Source: Fervidobacterium sp.
GTDB taxonomy: Bacteria > Thermotogota > Thermotogae > Thermotogales > Fervidobacteriaceae
Assembly (NCBI GenBank): GCA_003526765.1
Contig: DPXZ01000102.1
Span: forward strand, 21,276-30,870
Reading direction: 5' to 3'
DNA length: 9,595 bases
Part shown: positions 1-6,582 of the stretch, one piece after another
How positions within the stretch are numbered: position 1 is the first letter of the stretch
Layout: each line of letters starts with the position of its first letter
Notes under the pieces: model-generated
What the model saw: the letters and a program-made list of their open reading frames with translations, nothing else
Databases searched by the model: none
Told to the model about the DNA's origin: nothing
Program-made: the position numbers and the translations under genes

Positions 1-176
1 GCAGTTGCAACGACTCGAGCAACTCTTCTACATACGTCAGACCATTCCTTTTCGAGAAATTCTCCTTCAGGTGTTTTGAGAAAATAACGTTCCGTAAGTA
101 TCTTGTAAGCATTCATAGACGGGTCCACATGTGACCAATGATTTACCAAAGCACTCAAAGCACTAAACTGTTTCAT
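1..176 (-). CDS. nrdJ: Adenosylcobalamin-dependent (class II) ribonucleotide reductase, N-terminal fragment
   Basis: Only the first 58 codons lie in the window; the gene runs off the left edge. Class II ribonucleotide reductases turn ribonucleotides into deoxyribonucleotides in the cytosol, using adenosylcobalamin to generate the thiyl radical, and work without oxygen, as suits an anaerobe. The visible peptide begins MKQFSALSALVNHWSHVDPS and contains ILTERYFLKTPEGEFLE followed by WSDVCRRVARVVATA. This 'AxxIL-x-RYF-x-K... E-x-W-x-D-V-x-RRVARVVA' pattern is the N-terminal segment I know from Thermotoga-type NrdJ; no catalytic residues are in view. The ATG at 176-174 is preceded by an excellent AAGGAGGGAAG ribosome binding site (184-194), which fixes the start. 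It is transcribed away from the galactose cluster and is probably unrelated to it functionally. Identity rests on N-terminal resemblance only. Confidence 0.85.
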   Translation of the reverse strand, partial: MKQFSALSALVNHWSHVDPSMNAYKILTERYFLKTPEGEFLEKEWSDVCRRVARVVAT

Positions 177-438
177 AAACTTCCCTCCTTGAAATTCAAA
201 AAATTGACTAAATTGGCAAAGACAATATAAGACCAGTTAGACGTAATTCTTGTAGAATATCCCCTCTACCACGTTCTGTATTATACCATACATAGTAGTT
301 TATACAAATAATACTCAAGCTATAGTTGATTAAGCTTCAGAAGGAATGGAAGAGAAAAGGACAACTATTTTCTTTAGGTAGTCGGATATGGAAGTAAACG
401 AAGAGTTGACACAAGAAAAATAATGTCTATGCGGTTTA
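177..438. other. Intergenic region between nrdJ and the MFS gene
   Basis: No credible gene is present. Besides the nrdJ promoter it holds short inverted repeats: AAGCT/AGCTT around 319-336, just upstream of the nrdJ -35, and AAGAGTT (401-407) facing AACTCTT (441-447), which spans the MFS stop codon with a 33-nt loop. Neither is followed by a U-rich tract, so I do not call a terminator. A 60-codon open frame on the plus strand (423-605) mostly overlaps the end of the MFS gene and looks like a shadow. Confidence 0.5.
280..307 (-). promoter_or_regulatory. Predicted sigma-70-type promoter for nrdJ
   Basis: Reading the minus strand, a perfect TATAAT -10 box (285-280) is preceded by TGG, giving an extended -10 element. 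A weak TTGTAT -35 (307-302) lies 16 nt further upstream. Transcription would start near 273, leaving a leader of about 97 nt before the nrdJ ATG. The leader has a small possible hairpin (GTAGA/TCTAC with an 8-nt loop, around 252-269). I see no cobalamin-riboswitch B12 box in it. Confidence 0.6.
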
Positions 439-1677
439 TTAACTCTTGCTTTGTTTGCTCACTATGTTTTGGATTGCTGGCATCATTTTCCAAGTGCAGA
501 AAGCAACTATTATCAAACCAGAAAGCAGATACGAAACACGTGTGCCGATGGCATTTGAGAGCAGACCTAAGGCAAAGCTACCAATCGGAGAACCACCGTT
601 GTTGACAAACGAATAAACTGCCATCGTTCTACCGCGCATGTTGTTCGGAGATGTAAGTTGTGTTCTACTGTTGGTTATATTGAAAAACGATGATTGAGCT
701 GCACCAATTATTAAAGAGGCAACAAGCGTAAAGTTGGGAAAGATAGACGCAAGGGTGATACTTATGCCGTTTATTAGCAGTAGATACTCTTCATGGAGAG
801 TTATCAATCTTTCTGGTGGCAGCATGCTGACCAAATTCGCACCTATGAATGCACCAACCCCCATCGCACCCATGATAAAGCTGTATCCGGTTATGTCTGA
901 ATGCATAACATTCTTTACGAAAGCCTGCATGAGTTGGCCAAAAGGCATTCCAAAGACCGAATAGATGGAAAGAGACAACAACGTATTGCGCAACGTTGCA
1001 TTGTTGAAAGTGTAATAAAAACCTTCCTTCAGGTCAGAAAAGAAATCGCCAAAAGACTTCCTTTCTGCACTTTTTTGAAAATCTTCCTTTATGAATGGCA
1101 GAACTATCAACAATGGAACAAAGGAAATCACATTGACCAAAAATCCAAATTCTAAACCATATGATTCTACAATGAAACCTGCCAATGTAGGCCCGACCAT
1201 CCTTGCAACGTTGAAAATCATTGCATGGAGTGCCAAGGCATTTGGTAATAAATCTCTATTGACAATACCGGCAATGAAATTATTCCTCGAAGGAAGATAA
1301 AATCCCGATGTTACCCCCATCAAAAGGCTTAAAATCATGAGCTGAATTGGAGAAAGTATGCCTTTCCAAACCAAGAAGGCCATTATAAACGCATTTATGG
1401 CATCCACAAGTTGAGTCATGAAGAGAATGGATTTTGCACCAAACCAATCTATAAATACACCGGCAATTGGTGAGAAGAAAACAGATGGGAACCCTTTTAG
1501 AAAGGCGATCAGCCCAATAAAACCAGCGGCTTTGTCCTCTGAAAACAAATTAACAGCTACCCACCCTCTCAGAGTGGTATCAACCCACGAGCCTATAAGC
1601 GATATACTTTGTACCGTCCAGAAATTCCGATATCCTTTATTTTTAAGTGCCCTATAAGGGTTCATATATTTAGCCAT
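439..1677 (-). CDS. Major facilitator superfamily transporter (MFS_3 / exporter-like)
   Basis: A 412-residue integral membrane protein with about 12 hydrophobic segments spread over its whole length, the normal size for MFS permeases. The N-terminus (NKGYRNFW..QSISLIGSWVDTTLRGWV) follows the 'FR-x-FW-x-x-Q-x-ISLIGTW-x-Q' pattern of the MFS_3 / enterobactin-exporter-like family. A degenerate motif A loop, AGVFIDWFGAKS (residues 72-83), lies between TM2 and TM3. Members are mostly proton-driven exporters of drugs or siderophores; substrate cannot be read from sequence, and it is not a recognisable sugar symporter. The longest frame opens with TTG at 1713, but I choose the ATG at 1677: that TTG falls in a likely -35 box, and a -10 box ends 8 nt before 1677. 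No Shine-Dalgarno precedes any candidate start. It diverges from the galactosidase cluster, so a sugar-related role is possible but unsupported. Confidence 0.85.
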   Translation of the reverse strand: MAKYMNPYRALKNKGYRNFWTVQSISLIGSWVDTTLRGWVAVNLFSEDKAAGFIGLIAFLKGFPSVFFSPIAGVFIDWFGAKSILFMTQLVDAINAFIMAFLVWKGILSPIQLMILSLLMGVTSGFYLPSRNNFIAGIVNRDLLPNALALHAMIFNVARMVGPTLAGFIVESYGLEFGFLVNVISFVPLLIVLPFIKEDFQKSAERKSFGDFFSDLKEGFYYTFNNATLRNTLLSLSIYSVFGMPFGQLMQAFVKNVMHSDITGYSFIMGAMGVGAFIGANLVSMLPPERLITLHEEYLLLINGISITLASIFPNFTLVASLIIGAAQSSFFNITNSRTQLTSPNNMRGRTMAVYSFVNNGGSPIGSFALGLLSNAIGTRVSYLLSGLIIVAFCTWKMMPAIQNIVSKQSKS

Positions 1678-1685
1678 ACGAACTA

Positions 1686-1713
1686 ATATTACCACATCAT
1701 TTGGGTTATGCAA
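1686..1713 (-). promoter_or_regulatory. Predicted promoter of the MFS gene, probably giving a leaderless mRNA
   Basis: On the minus strand TTGCAT (1713-1708) and TAATAT (1691-1686) are separated by 16 nt, each matching the sigma-70 consensus at 4 of 6 positions. The -10 box ends 8 nt before the ATG at 1677, so transcription would start at or next to the A of that ATG. This fits the lack of any ribosome binding site there. Confidence 0.4.
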
Positions 1714-1799
1714 GTGAAAAAAACGTTAAAATACGGTGATATATTCAAATCATTGCCGACACACGATTAAAAGAGCAAAAATAGACAGATTTCCGTGTT

Positions 1800-1827
1800 T
1801 TGAGGTATTCCGATTTTCTGATTAAAT
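1800..1827 (+). promoter_or_regulatory. Predicted promoter of the galactoside operon
   Basis: TTGAGG (1800-1805) and TTAAAT (1822-1827) are spaced by 16 nt, each 4 of 6 to consensus, and the -10 is preceded by TGA to make an extended -10 (TGnTTAAAT). Transcription would begin near 1834, leaving a leader of about 63 nt. The palindrome at 1840-1851 would lie at roughly +7 to +18, where a bound repressor blocks initiation. Confidence 0.45.
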
Positions 1828-1839
1828 AGTAACAGTACC

Positions 1840-1851
1840 GGTAACGTTACC
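1840..1851. promoter_or_regulatory. Putative operator for the LacI-family regulator
   Basis: GGTAACGTTACC is a perfect 12-bp palindrome centred on CG, the symmetry typical of LacI-family operators. It overlaps an offset palindrome, TACCGGTA (1836-1843), and a further GGTAAT half-site lies at 1867-1872. It sits between the predicted promoter and the GH42 gene, and a LacI-family gene is second in the operon, so self-repression of the cluster is the natural reading. Binding is inferred. Confidence 0.6.
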
Positions 1852-1880
1852 AATCACAATGTCAACGGTAATACAAACAC

Positions 1881-1889
1881 AGAAGGGAG
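1881..1889 (+). promoter_or_regulatory. Ribosome binding site of the GH42 gene
   Basis: AGAAGGGAG ends 7 nt before the ATG at 1897 and supports that start over later in-frame ATGs. Confidence 0.7.
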
Positions 1890-1896
1890 CTTTAGT

Positions 1897-3741
1897 ATGC
1901 ATGTATATGGTGCAGATTATTATCCAGAGCATTGGAGTCAAAGTATGTGGGATGAGCATATCAAGATAATGAAGGAGTATGGTATTGAATGGGTGAGAAT
2001 CGGGGAATTCGATTGGGCTTTGATTGAGCCCATCGATGGCGTTTTCGATTTTACAATCCTCGATAGGGCGGTTGATAAATTACGTGATAATGGCATTAAG
2101 ATCATTTTTGGCACGCCTACCGCAACACCACCTGCATGGCTTGTCAAGAAGTATCCTGAAATTTTGCCAATGGATCGTTCGGGTAGGGTCAGAGAACCTG
2201 GCAGTAGACGTCACTATACGCCGAATTCTCCGATATTTAGGCAGTATGCAATGCGATTGGTTGGAGAATATGTACAGCATTATGCAGATGCTGCAGATAT
2301 GTGGCAAGTGGATAACGAATTTGGCTGCCATGGCACAAAATTTTCGTTTACGGAAAATGATAGAAAGGCATTCATCGAATGGTTGAAAAAAAGATATGGT
2401 ACTCTGGAAAACTTGAATGCTGCATGGGGCACTATCTTTTGGAGTCAGACTTACGATGATTGGGATGAGATAGTTTTTCCATTGAACACACCAACGTTTG
2501 AAAACCCTCATCAAATGCTCGATATCCACAGATTCATGTCAGATAGCACTATTGATTTCATGAATGCACAGATAGAAATCATCCGAAAGTATTCCGACAA
2601 ACCAATTACACACAATTTCATGGTAGACTTCATGGATCTTGATTATAAAAAGATGGCGAGATATATTGACATCGTTTCTTGGGATAACTACGTTGCTACC
2701 GATGATTATGACCCGTTGCGTCAATCTGCAAATCATGTAATGATGAGGTCACTAAAGAAATCCCCATTTTTGGTGATGGAACAGCAGCCCGGACGCGTTA
2801 ATTGGAGACAGAGGAATGAGAATTATCCAGGCGAGTATCTTGGGATGTGGACTAAGCAGGCGTACGTCGACGGTGCTCTTGGTGTAATGGTTTTTCGATT
2901 TGATCAAATAAGATTCGGTGCTGAGCAGTATCACGGTGGTCTGCTTGATTACGCTTCAAGACCGACCAAAAGACTGGTGGAATTTTCAAAGGCAAGAGAG
3001 GAAACGTGTGGGGTAGTAAATCCCATTAGGCGAGTGGCAATATATTTTGACTATGAAAATGAATGGATTCACAGAATAAACCACATAAACAGAGATTTCA
3101 GATATTGGGATAGTGTTGTTGAAATCTACAAGGCAGTGAGAAGAATCGGTTCCAACGTTGACTTTGTCTTTTCAGATGACGACCTTGAAGAGTATGATGT
3201 ATTGATAGTACCGTATGCATTCAAAATTGAAAAAACCTTTGTCAATAAAATCAAAGATTTTAAAGGACCTGTCTACATGACTTGCATGAGTGGCCTTAAG
3301 GATGAAAAGAATTGGATCGTTGAGAATGCGCCCGAAGGTTTGACAGAAGAATTTGGCATAGAAGTTGTCGATTTTGGTGCCATAGATGACAAGGAAATGT
3401 TGCTAAACAATGTGCCACATCGTGCAAGGTACTGGCAAGACGAGGTAGAATTAAACGGTGCGAAGGTGGTCAGTGCCTTCGTCGATGGAACACCAGCTTT
3501 GACATTAAACACATCGAGTGGAAAGGAGCGATTTTACGTAACATCAGTTCTCGATGAAAATACTTGGATTGAAATTCTGCATGATAAATTGCCTTTGAGA
3601 ATAGTCGGAAGCGATGTTCAGTTTGCAGAAGATAGTGACAATATGTATATCCTAAATTTAAGAAACTCACCAAACGTAATCTACCTCAATTCGCAGAAAC
3701 TGAAATTAGAGCCATTTGAGTTGAGAAAAGTGATAAAATAG
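1897..3741 (+). CDS. GH42 beta-galactosidase
   Basis: A 614-residue cytosolic glycoside hydrolase that removes terminal beta-linked galactose from oligosaccharides by the retaining mechanism. The N-terminus YGADYYPEHWS is the GH42 hallmark. Residues 1 to about 370 form the TIM barrel, with the acid/base Glu141 in WQVDNEFG and the nucleophile Glu295 in VMEQQPGRVNW. From about 375 comes the trimerisation domain (RRVAIYFDYENEW...), then a small beta domain ending near residue 614. There is no signal peptide. Unlike the Thermus A4 enzyme, which binds structural zinc through four cysteines, the matching positions here are non-cysteine (Thr108, and KFSFTEND after GCHGT). At 614 residues it is slightly shorter than the 640-690 usual for the family. 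It heads the cluster behind the predicted promoter and operator; the regulator follows after 44 nt. Thermotogales relatives carry a GH42 gene near galT/galK. Exact substrate preference cannot be told. Confidence 0.95.
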   Translation: MHVYGADYYPEHWSQSMWDEHIKIMKEYGIEWVRIGEFDWALIEPIDGVFDFTILDRAVDKLRDNGIKIIFGTPTATPPAWLVKKYPEILPMDRSGRVREPGSRRHYTPNSPIFRQYAMRLVGEYVQHYADAADMWQVDNEFGCHGTKFSFTENDRKAFIEWLKKRYGTLENLNAAWGTIFWSQTYDDWDEIVFPLNTPTFENPHQMLDIHRFMSDSTIDFMNAQIEIIRKYSDKPITHNFMVDFMDLDYKKMARYIDIVSWDNYVATDDYDPLRQSANHVMMRSLKKSPFLVMEQQPGRVNWRQRNENYPGEYLGMWTKQAYVDGALGVMVFRFDQIRFGAEQYHGGLLDYASRPTKRLVEFSKAREETCGVVNPIRRVAIYFDYENEWIHRINHINRDFRYWDSVVEIYKAVRRIGSNVDFVFSDDDLEEYDVLIVPYAFKIEKTFVNKIKDFKGPVYMTCMSGLKDEKNWIVENAPEGLTEEFGIEVVDFGAIDDKEMLLNNVPHRARYWQDEVELNGAKVVSAFVDGTPALTLNTSSGKERFYVTSVLDENTWIEILHDKLPLRIVGSDVQFAEDSDNMYILNLRNSPNVIYLNSQKLKLEPFELRKVIK

Positions 3742-3771
3742 ATTCAAATGGAGGATGGTTTCAGATCGATT

Positions 3772-3777
3772 GGAGGT
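3772..3777 (+). promoter_or_regulatory. Ribosome binding site deciding the TTG start of the LacI-family regulator
   Basis: GGAGGT ends 8 nt before the TTG at 3786. No ATG or GTG lies between it and the conserved helix-turn-helix, so TTG is the start codon. Confidence 0.75.
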
Positions 3778-3785
3778 AGAGAACG

Positions 3786-4787
3786 TTGAAGAAATTTGTC
3801 ACGATTAGAGATGTTGCAAACGCTGCGGGTGTTTCGATAAATACTGTTTCCAGGGCACTTAATGACAAACCGGATGTAAATGAAGAGACTAAAGAGAAAG
3901 TACTTAAAGTTGCAAGAGAGTTAGGGTATGTGAGAGATGCAACCGCGCTTTCTCTTAGATACGGACTCACAAGAGTTATTGGAGTCATCTTTGAGGATAG
4001 TTCAAATCCGTTTTTTTCAGAGGTATTCAAAGGCATAGAGATGAAAGCAAGAGAGCATAATTTCAATGTCATACTGATGAACACGGAAAAAGATTACGAT
4101 ATCGAAGAGGATGCAATTAAGACGATGATCAGCCGGAGGGTTGACGGGCTCATAATTACTCCAACACAAGAAAGATTTGAAGATATAGAATCTCTTGCAA
4201 ATCTAAACATTCCAACGATTATTCTTGGTGTTCATTTCAAGGAGTTGAAGTTGCCAGAAGTGCACACAGATGATGTAACAGGTGGATTTTTGGCTACAGA
4301 TTACCTCATAAAAAAGGGCAGAAAGCGCATAGTACTCTTAAATGGTTTATCGTACAAATCTGTTGCTCAAATGAGATTTGAAGGATATGTAAACGCTTTG
4401 AGAGATAATGGCATTAAGTACCTTGACGAACTCGTGTACGAAATTCCTGAAGGGGTTGAGAGTGCATACAACAAAACAAAGGAACTTCTTCTTTCTGGTT
4501 TAAGATTTGATGGGATGTTCTGTTTCAATGATATCTTTGCCATCGGTGCCATCGAAGCGTTGAAAGAGTTTGGTAAGAGAATTCCAGAAGATGTTTCAGT
4601 AGTTGGATATGATGATATAAGTTATGCAAAGTATATCTCACCATCACTGACAACGGTTGCCATCGACAAAATATTAGAGGGCCAGACTGCGTTTGAACTA
4701 CTATTGGAAAGTGTAAAATCCAAAGCAAAGATGACAGCAAAGGAAATCGTACTTGATGTTAAACTCATTGAAAGAAAATCTGCTTGA
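3786..4787 (+). CDS. LacI-family transcriptional regulator, probable galactoside-operon repressor
   Basis: A 333-residue protein, the standard LacI-family length. Residues 5-26 (VTIRDVANAAGVSINTVSRALN) are the DNA-binding helix-turn-helix, with the TVSRAL recognition helix. The hinge follows around 48-60 (GYVRDATALSLRYG, with Leu57 as the probable minor-groove leucine). From about residue 62 (TRVIGVIFED) to the end is the periplasmic-binding-protein-like effector domain, including CFNDIFAIGAIEAL and the VSVVGYDDI motif. Start is TTG, fixed by GGAGGT at 3772-3777. It lies inside the operon between the two galactosidase genes, and the CG-centred palindrome at 1840-1851 is a fitting operator, so it most likely represses the cluster and itself, with galactose or a galactoside as inducer. 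I recall that T. maritima also has a LacI-type regulator in its galactoside locus. The effector and target are inferred. Confidence 0.93.
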   Translation: MKKFVTIRDVANAAGVSINTVSRALNDKPDVNEETKEKVLKVARELGYVRDATALSLRYGLTRVIGVIFEDSSNPFFSEVFKGIEMKAREHNFNVILMNTEKDYDIEEDAIKTMISRRVDGLIITPTQERFEDIESLANLNIPTIILGVHFKELKLPEVHTDDVTGGFLATDYLIKKGRKRIVLLNGLSYKSVAQMRFEGYVNALRDNGIKYLDELVYEIPEGVESAYNKTKELLLSGLRFDGMFCFNDIFAIGAIEALKEFGKRIPEDVSVVGYDDISYAKYISPSLTTVAIDKILEGQTAFELLLESVKSKAKMTAKEIVLDVKLIERKSA

Positions 4788-4804
4788 ATCTTGACTAAAA
4801 TTGG

Positions 4805-4869
4805 AAGGAGGGGAGAGCACGTCCTTCTCAAATTTCGAATGAGAAGAAGTTGATAGTGCTCGCAATGAC
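4805..4869 (+). promoter_or_regulatory. galA leader with remote Shine-Dalgarno and nested stem-loop
   Basis: A strong AAGGAGG Shine-Dalgarno (4805-4811) lies 58 nt before the galA ATG at 4870, far too distant to act linearly, and no good site is closer. Between them GAGCAC (4815-4820) pairs perfectly with GTGCTC (4856-4861), enclosing a second perfect stem, CTTCTCA (4824-4830) with TGAGAAG (4840-4846), around a 9-nt loop. If this folds, 4815-4861 is looped out and the Shine-Dalgarno comes to an effective spacing of about 11 nt (3 nt on one side, 8 on the other). The pairing is seen; the function is inferred. No T-run follows, so it does not look like a terminator. Confidence 0.45.
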
Positions 4870-6549
4870 ATGAACATTTCGCAAATCATAGACCTTGAGA
4901 ATTTCAGTGATATCGACATGAAAAAGATTGCAGGATACAGAAAAGAAGATGGCTTTGAATTGATTGTCGAAATAGAGAAACTGCACCTTGGTTTCAAGAT
5001 TAAAGGCTACCTTAAAGGGTACGTTGATGAGGTTGAAGTATTCAAGTTTAAGAGACCAGATAAGTTGTTGGTGAACAATTGGCAATCTTGGGGGCCATCG
5101 AAGGTCATTCAAAAGGATTTTCAGCTTAACTTTCCGAAAGAGCTTATCCAGAAATTTGGTTTCAGTGCATCGATCATGCCAGAATCGTACTTCGATAATC
5201 TTTTAAGTGATTATTACGTAGCATCTGACCGTTTCTTTGTTGGTTGCCTATCTAGCAAAGTTGCACATCCATATTTCCAAATAGATGGAGACGAAGTTTC
5301 AGTCAAACTCAAGTATTTCGGAATGAACTTTAACGAGTGGAATGAGACAGAAACGATTGTTATTTTATTAGATAAGCCGGAGGTCACGCTTCCATACTAT
5401 GCAGACTTAGTGGCTAAAGAGAATGTAGTCAATATATCAGATAAAAGATTGATTGGTTGGTCTAGTTGGTATCAATATTTTGTTGATTTTGATTATGAGA
5501 AGATGTGCGCTGATTTAGAAAACGCTCGCGGAAAGGGATACGACGTTTTTCAGATCGATGATGCTTGGGAAGTTGATATAGGTGATTGGACACCAAACAA
5601 TAAATTCCCATCCCTTGAAAAAGTTGCTGCTAAGATAAAGGAGTACGGCTACATACCAGGTATATGGCTTGCACCGTTCAGTGTTTCTGAAACTTCTACA
5701 TTATTTATGGAACATCCAGATTGGCTCGTAAAAGATGGGAACGGTAATCCGAAGGTGGCTTACGAAAATTGGAATAAGAAGATATACGCTTTAGATACAA
5801 CTGTGCCACGAGCTGTGGATTGGTTGACAAGTCTTTTTGAACATCTGAAAGATTGTGGCTTTGAGTATTTCAAAATAGATTTTCTATTCGCCGCGGCAAT
5901 ACAAGGTAAACGATTTGAAAACGTTACTCCCGTTCAAGCGTATACTCAAGGGCTGAATACGATCAGACAAGCGGTTGGCGACTCTTTTGTCTTGGGCTGT
6001 GGTGCACCTCTGCTTCCCTCCGTTGGCTACGTTGATGGAATGCGCATTGGACCAGATACTGCACCTTATTGGGATGCTAATGGACCTGACATTGGTCATC
6101 CAAACGCGTATTACGCACTCAGGAATGCTTTAACAAGGTGGTACATCAACGGTATATGGTGGTGGAACGACCCAGATTGTTTGATGCTTAGAAAAGTTGA
6201 TACGCAACTTTCTGATGTGCAAAGAGAGTTGTACACATTGGTCTCATTGCTATTAGACAACATGATCATCCAAAGTGATAATCTCTCCTACGAAATCGAT
6301 GATGGACTATGGAATGTTGTCTCAGAATACAGAAAATATGGGAAAAGAAAGGTACTTCTAAGTGGAATCATGTCTGGACAATACAACATCACAAGTTGTG
6401 GCGTTCATGGATGTGATCTGCTGTCAATAACAGATTTGGAAAAATGTGTTTTTACATATTCGAAGGATTCCGGAGATATCAAATTGAAAAAGACGATAGA
6501 GATACAGGACGATGGCAGAAGGTTCAATTACTACAACGAAAACGATTGA
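4870..6549 (+). CDS. galA: GH36 alpha-galactosidase
   Basis: A 559-residue cytosolic enzyme that removes terminal alpha-1,6-linked galactose from sugars such as melibiose and raffinose. It follows the T. maritima GalA (about 552 residues) along its whole length as I remember it. Residues 1 to about 185 are the N-terminal beta-sandwich with NNWQSWG (69-75); the barrel starts near LIGWSSWYQYF (about 192) and includes FQIDDAW with Asp230-Asp231. The nucleophile is Asp337 in FKIDFLF and the acid/base Asp396 in MRIGPDTAP, matching Asp327 and Asp387 of T. maritima after a 10-residue longer N-terminus and one internal deletion. A C-terminal beta domain closes it. No signal peptide. ATG 4870 is the only start in frame before conserved sequence other than Met17; the frame is closed by TGA at 4840-4842. 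Start is uncertain because there is no nearby ribosome binding site (see the leader). galT follows after 33 nt. Confidence 0.95.
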   Translation: MNISQIIDLENFSDIDMKKIAGYRKEDGFELIVEIEKLHLGFKIKGYLKGYVDEVEVFKFKRPDKLLVNNWQSWGPSKVIQKDFQLNFPKELIQKFGFSASIMPESYFDNLLSDYYVASDRFFVGCLSSKVAHPYFQIDGDEVSVKLKYFGMNFNEWNETETIVILLDKPEVTLPYYADLVAKENVVNISDKRLIGWSSWYQYFVDFDYEKMCADLENARGKGYDVFQIDDAWEVDIGDWTPNNKFPSLEKVAAKIKEYGYIPGIWLAPFSVSETSTLFMEHPDWLVKDGNGNPKVAYENWNKKIYALDTTVPRAVDWLTSLFEHLKDCGFEYFKIDFLFAAAIQGKRFENVTPVQAYTQGLNTIRQAVGDSFVLGCGAPLLPSVGYVDGMRIGPDTAPYWDANGPDIGHPNAYYALRNALTRWYINGIWWWNDPDCLMLRKVDTQLSDVQRELYTLVSLLLDNMIIQSDNLSYEIDDGLWNVVSEYRKYGKRKVLLSGIMSGQYNITSCGVHGCDLLSITDLEKCVFTYSKDSGDIKLKKTIEIQDDGRRFNYYNEND

Positions 6550-6582
6550 TTGAAATTGACTGAATTAGAGGAGTGAGTTAAG

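Noticed and set aside
401..447. AAGAGTT/AACTCTT inverted repeat as the MFS terminator
   Set aside because: The arms are 33 nt apart, A+T-rich, partly inside the coding sequence, and no U-tract follows on the minus strand.
2080..2529. 149-codon open frame on the minus strand inside the GH42 gene
   Set aside because: It lies wholly opposite strongly conserved GH42 sequence, including the Glu141 catalytic motif, and its translation has no recognisable motif. It is a shadow frame.
3748..3789. Short open frame of 13 codons between the GH42 gene and the lacI-type gene, overlapping the TTG start
   Set aside because: It has no ribosome binding site of its own, and its span contains the Shine-Dalgarno of the regulator gene; an open frame this short is expected by chance.
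4793..4798. TTGACT as a -35 box of an internal promoter for galA
   Set aside because: There is no -10-like sequence at 15-19 nt spacing; that position is occupied by the purine-rich Shine-Dalgarno region.
4839..4853. ATG AGA AGA AGT TGA as a leader peptide served by the strong Shine-Dalgarno at 4805
   Set aside because: The ATG is 27 nt from GGAGG, too far, and the peptide would be four residues. No ATG, GTG or TTG sits at normal spacing from that site.
5922..5931. AACGTTAC inside galA resembling half of the 1840-1851 operator
   Set aside because: It matches only one arm, lies deep in coding sequence, and a match this short is expected by chance.
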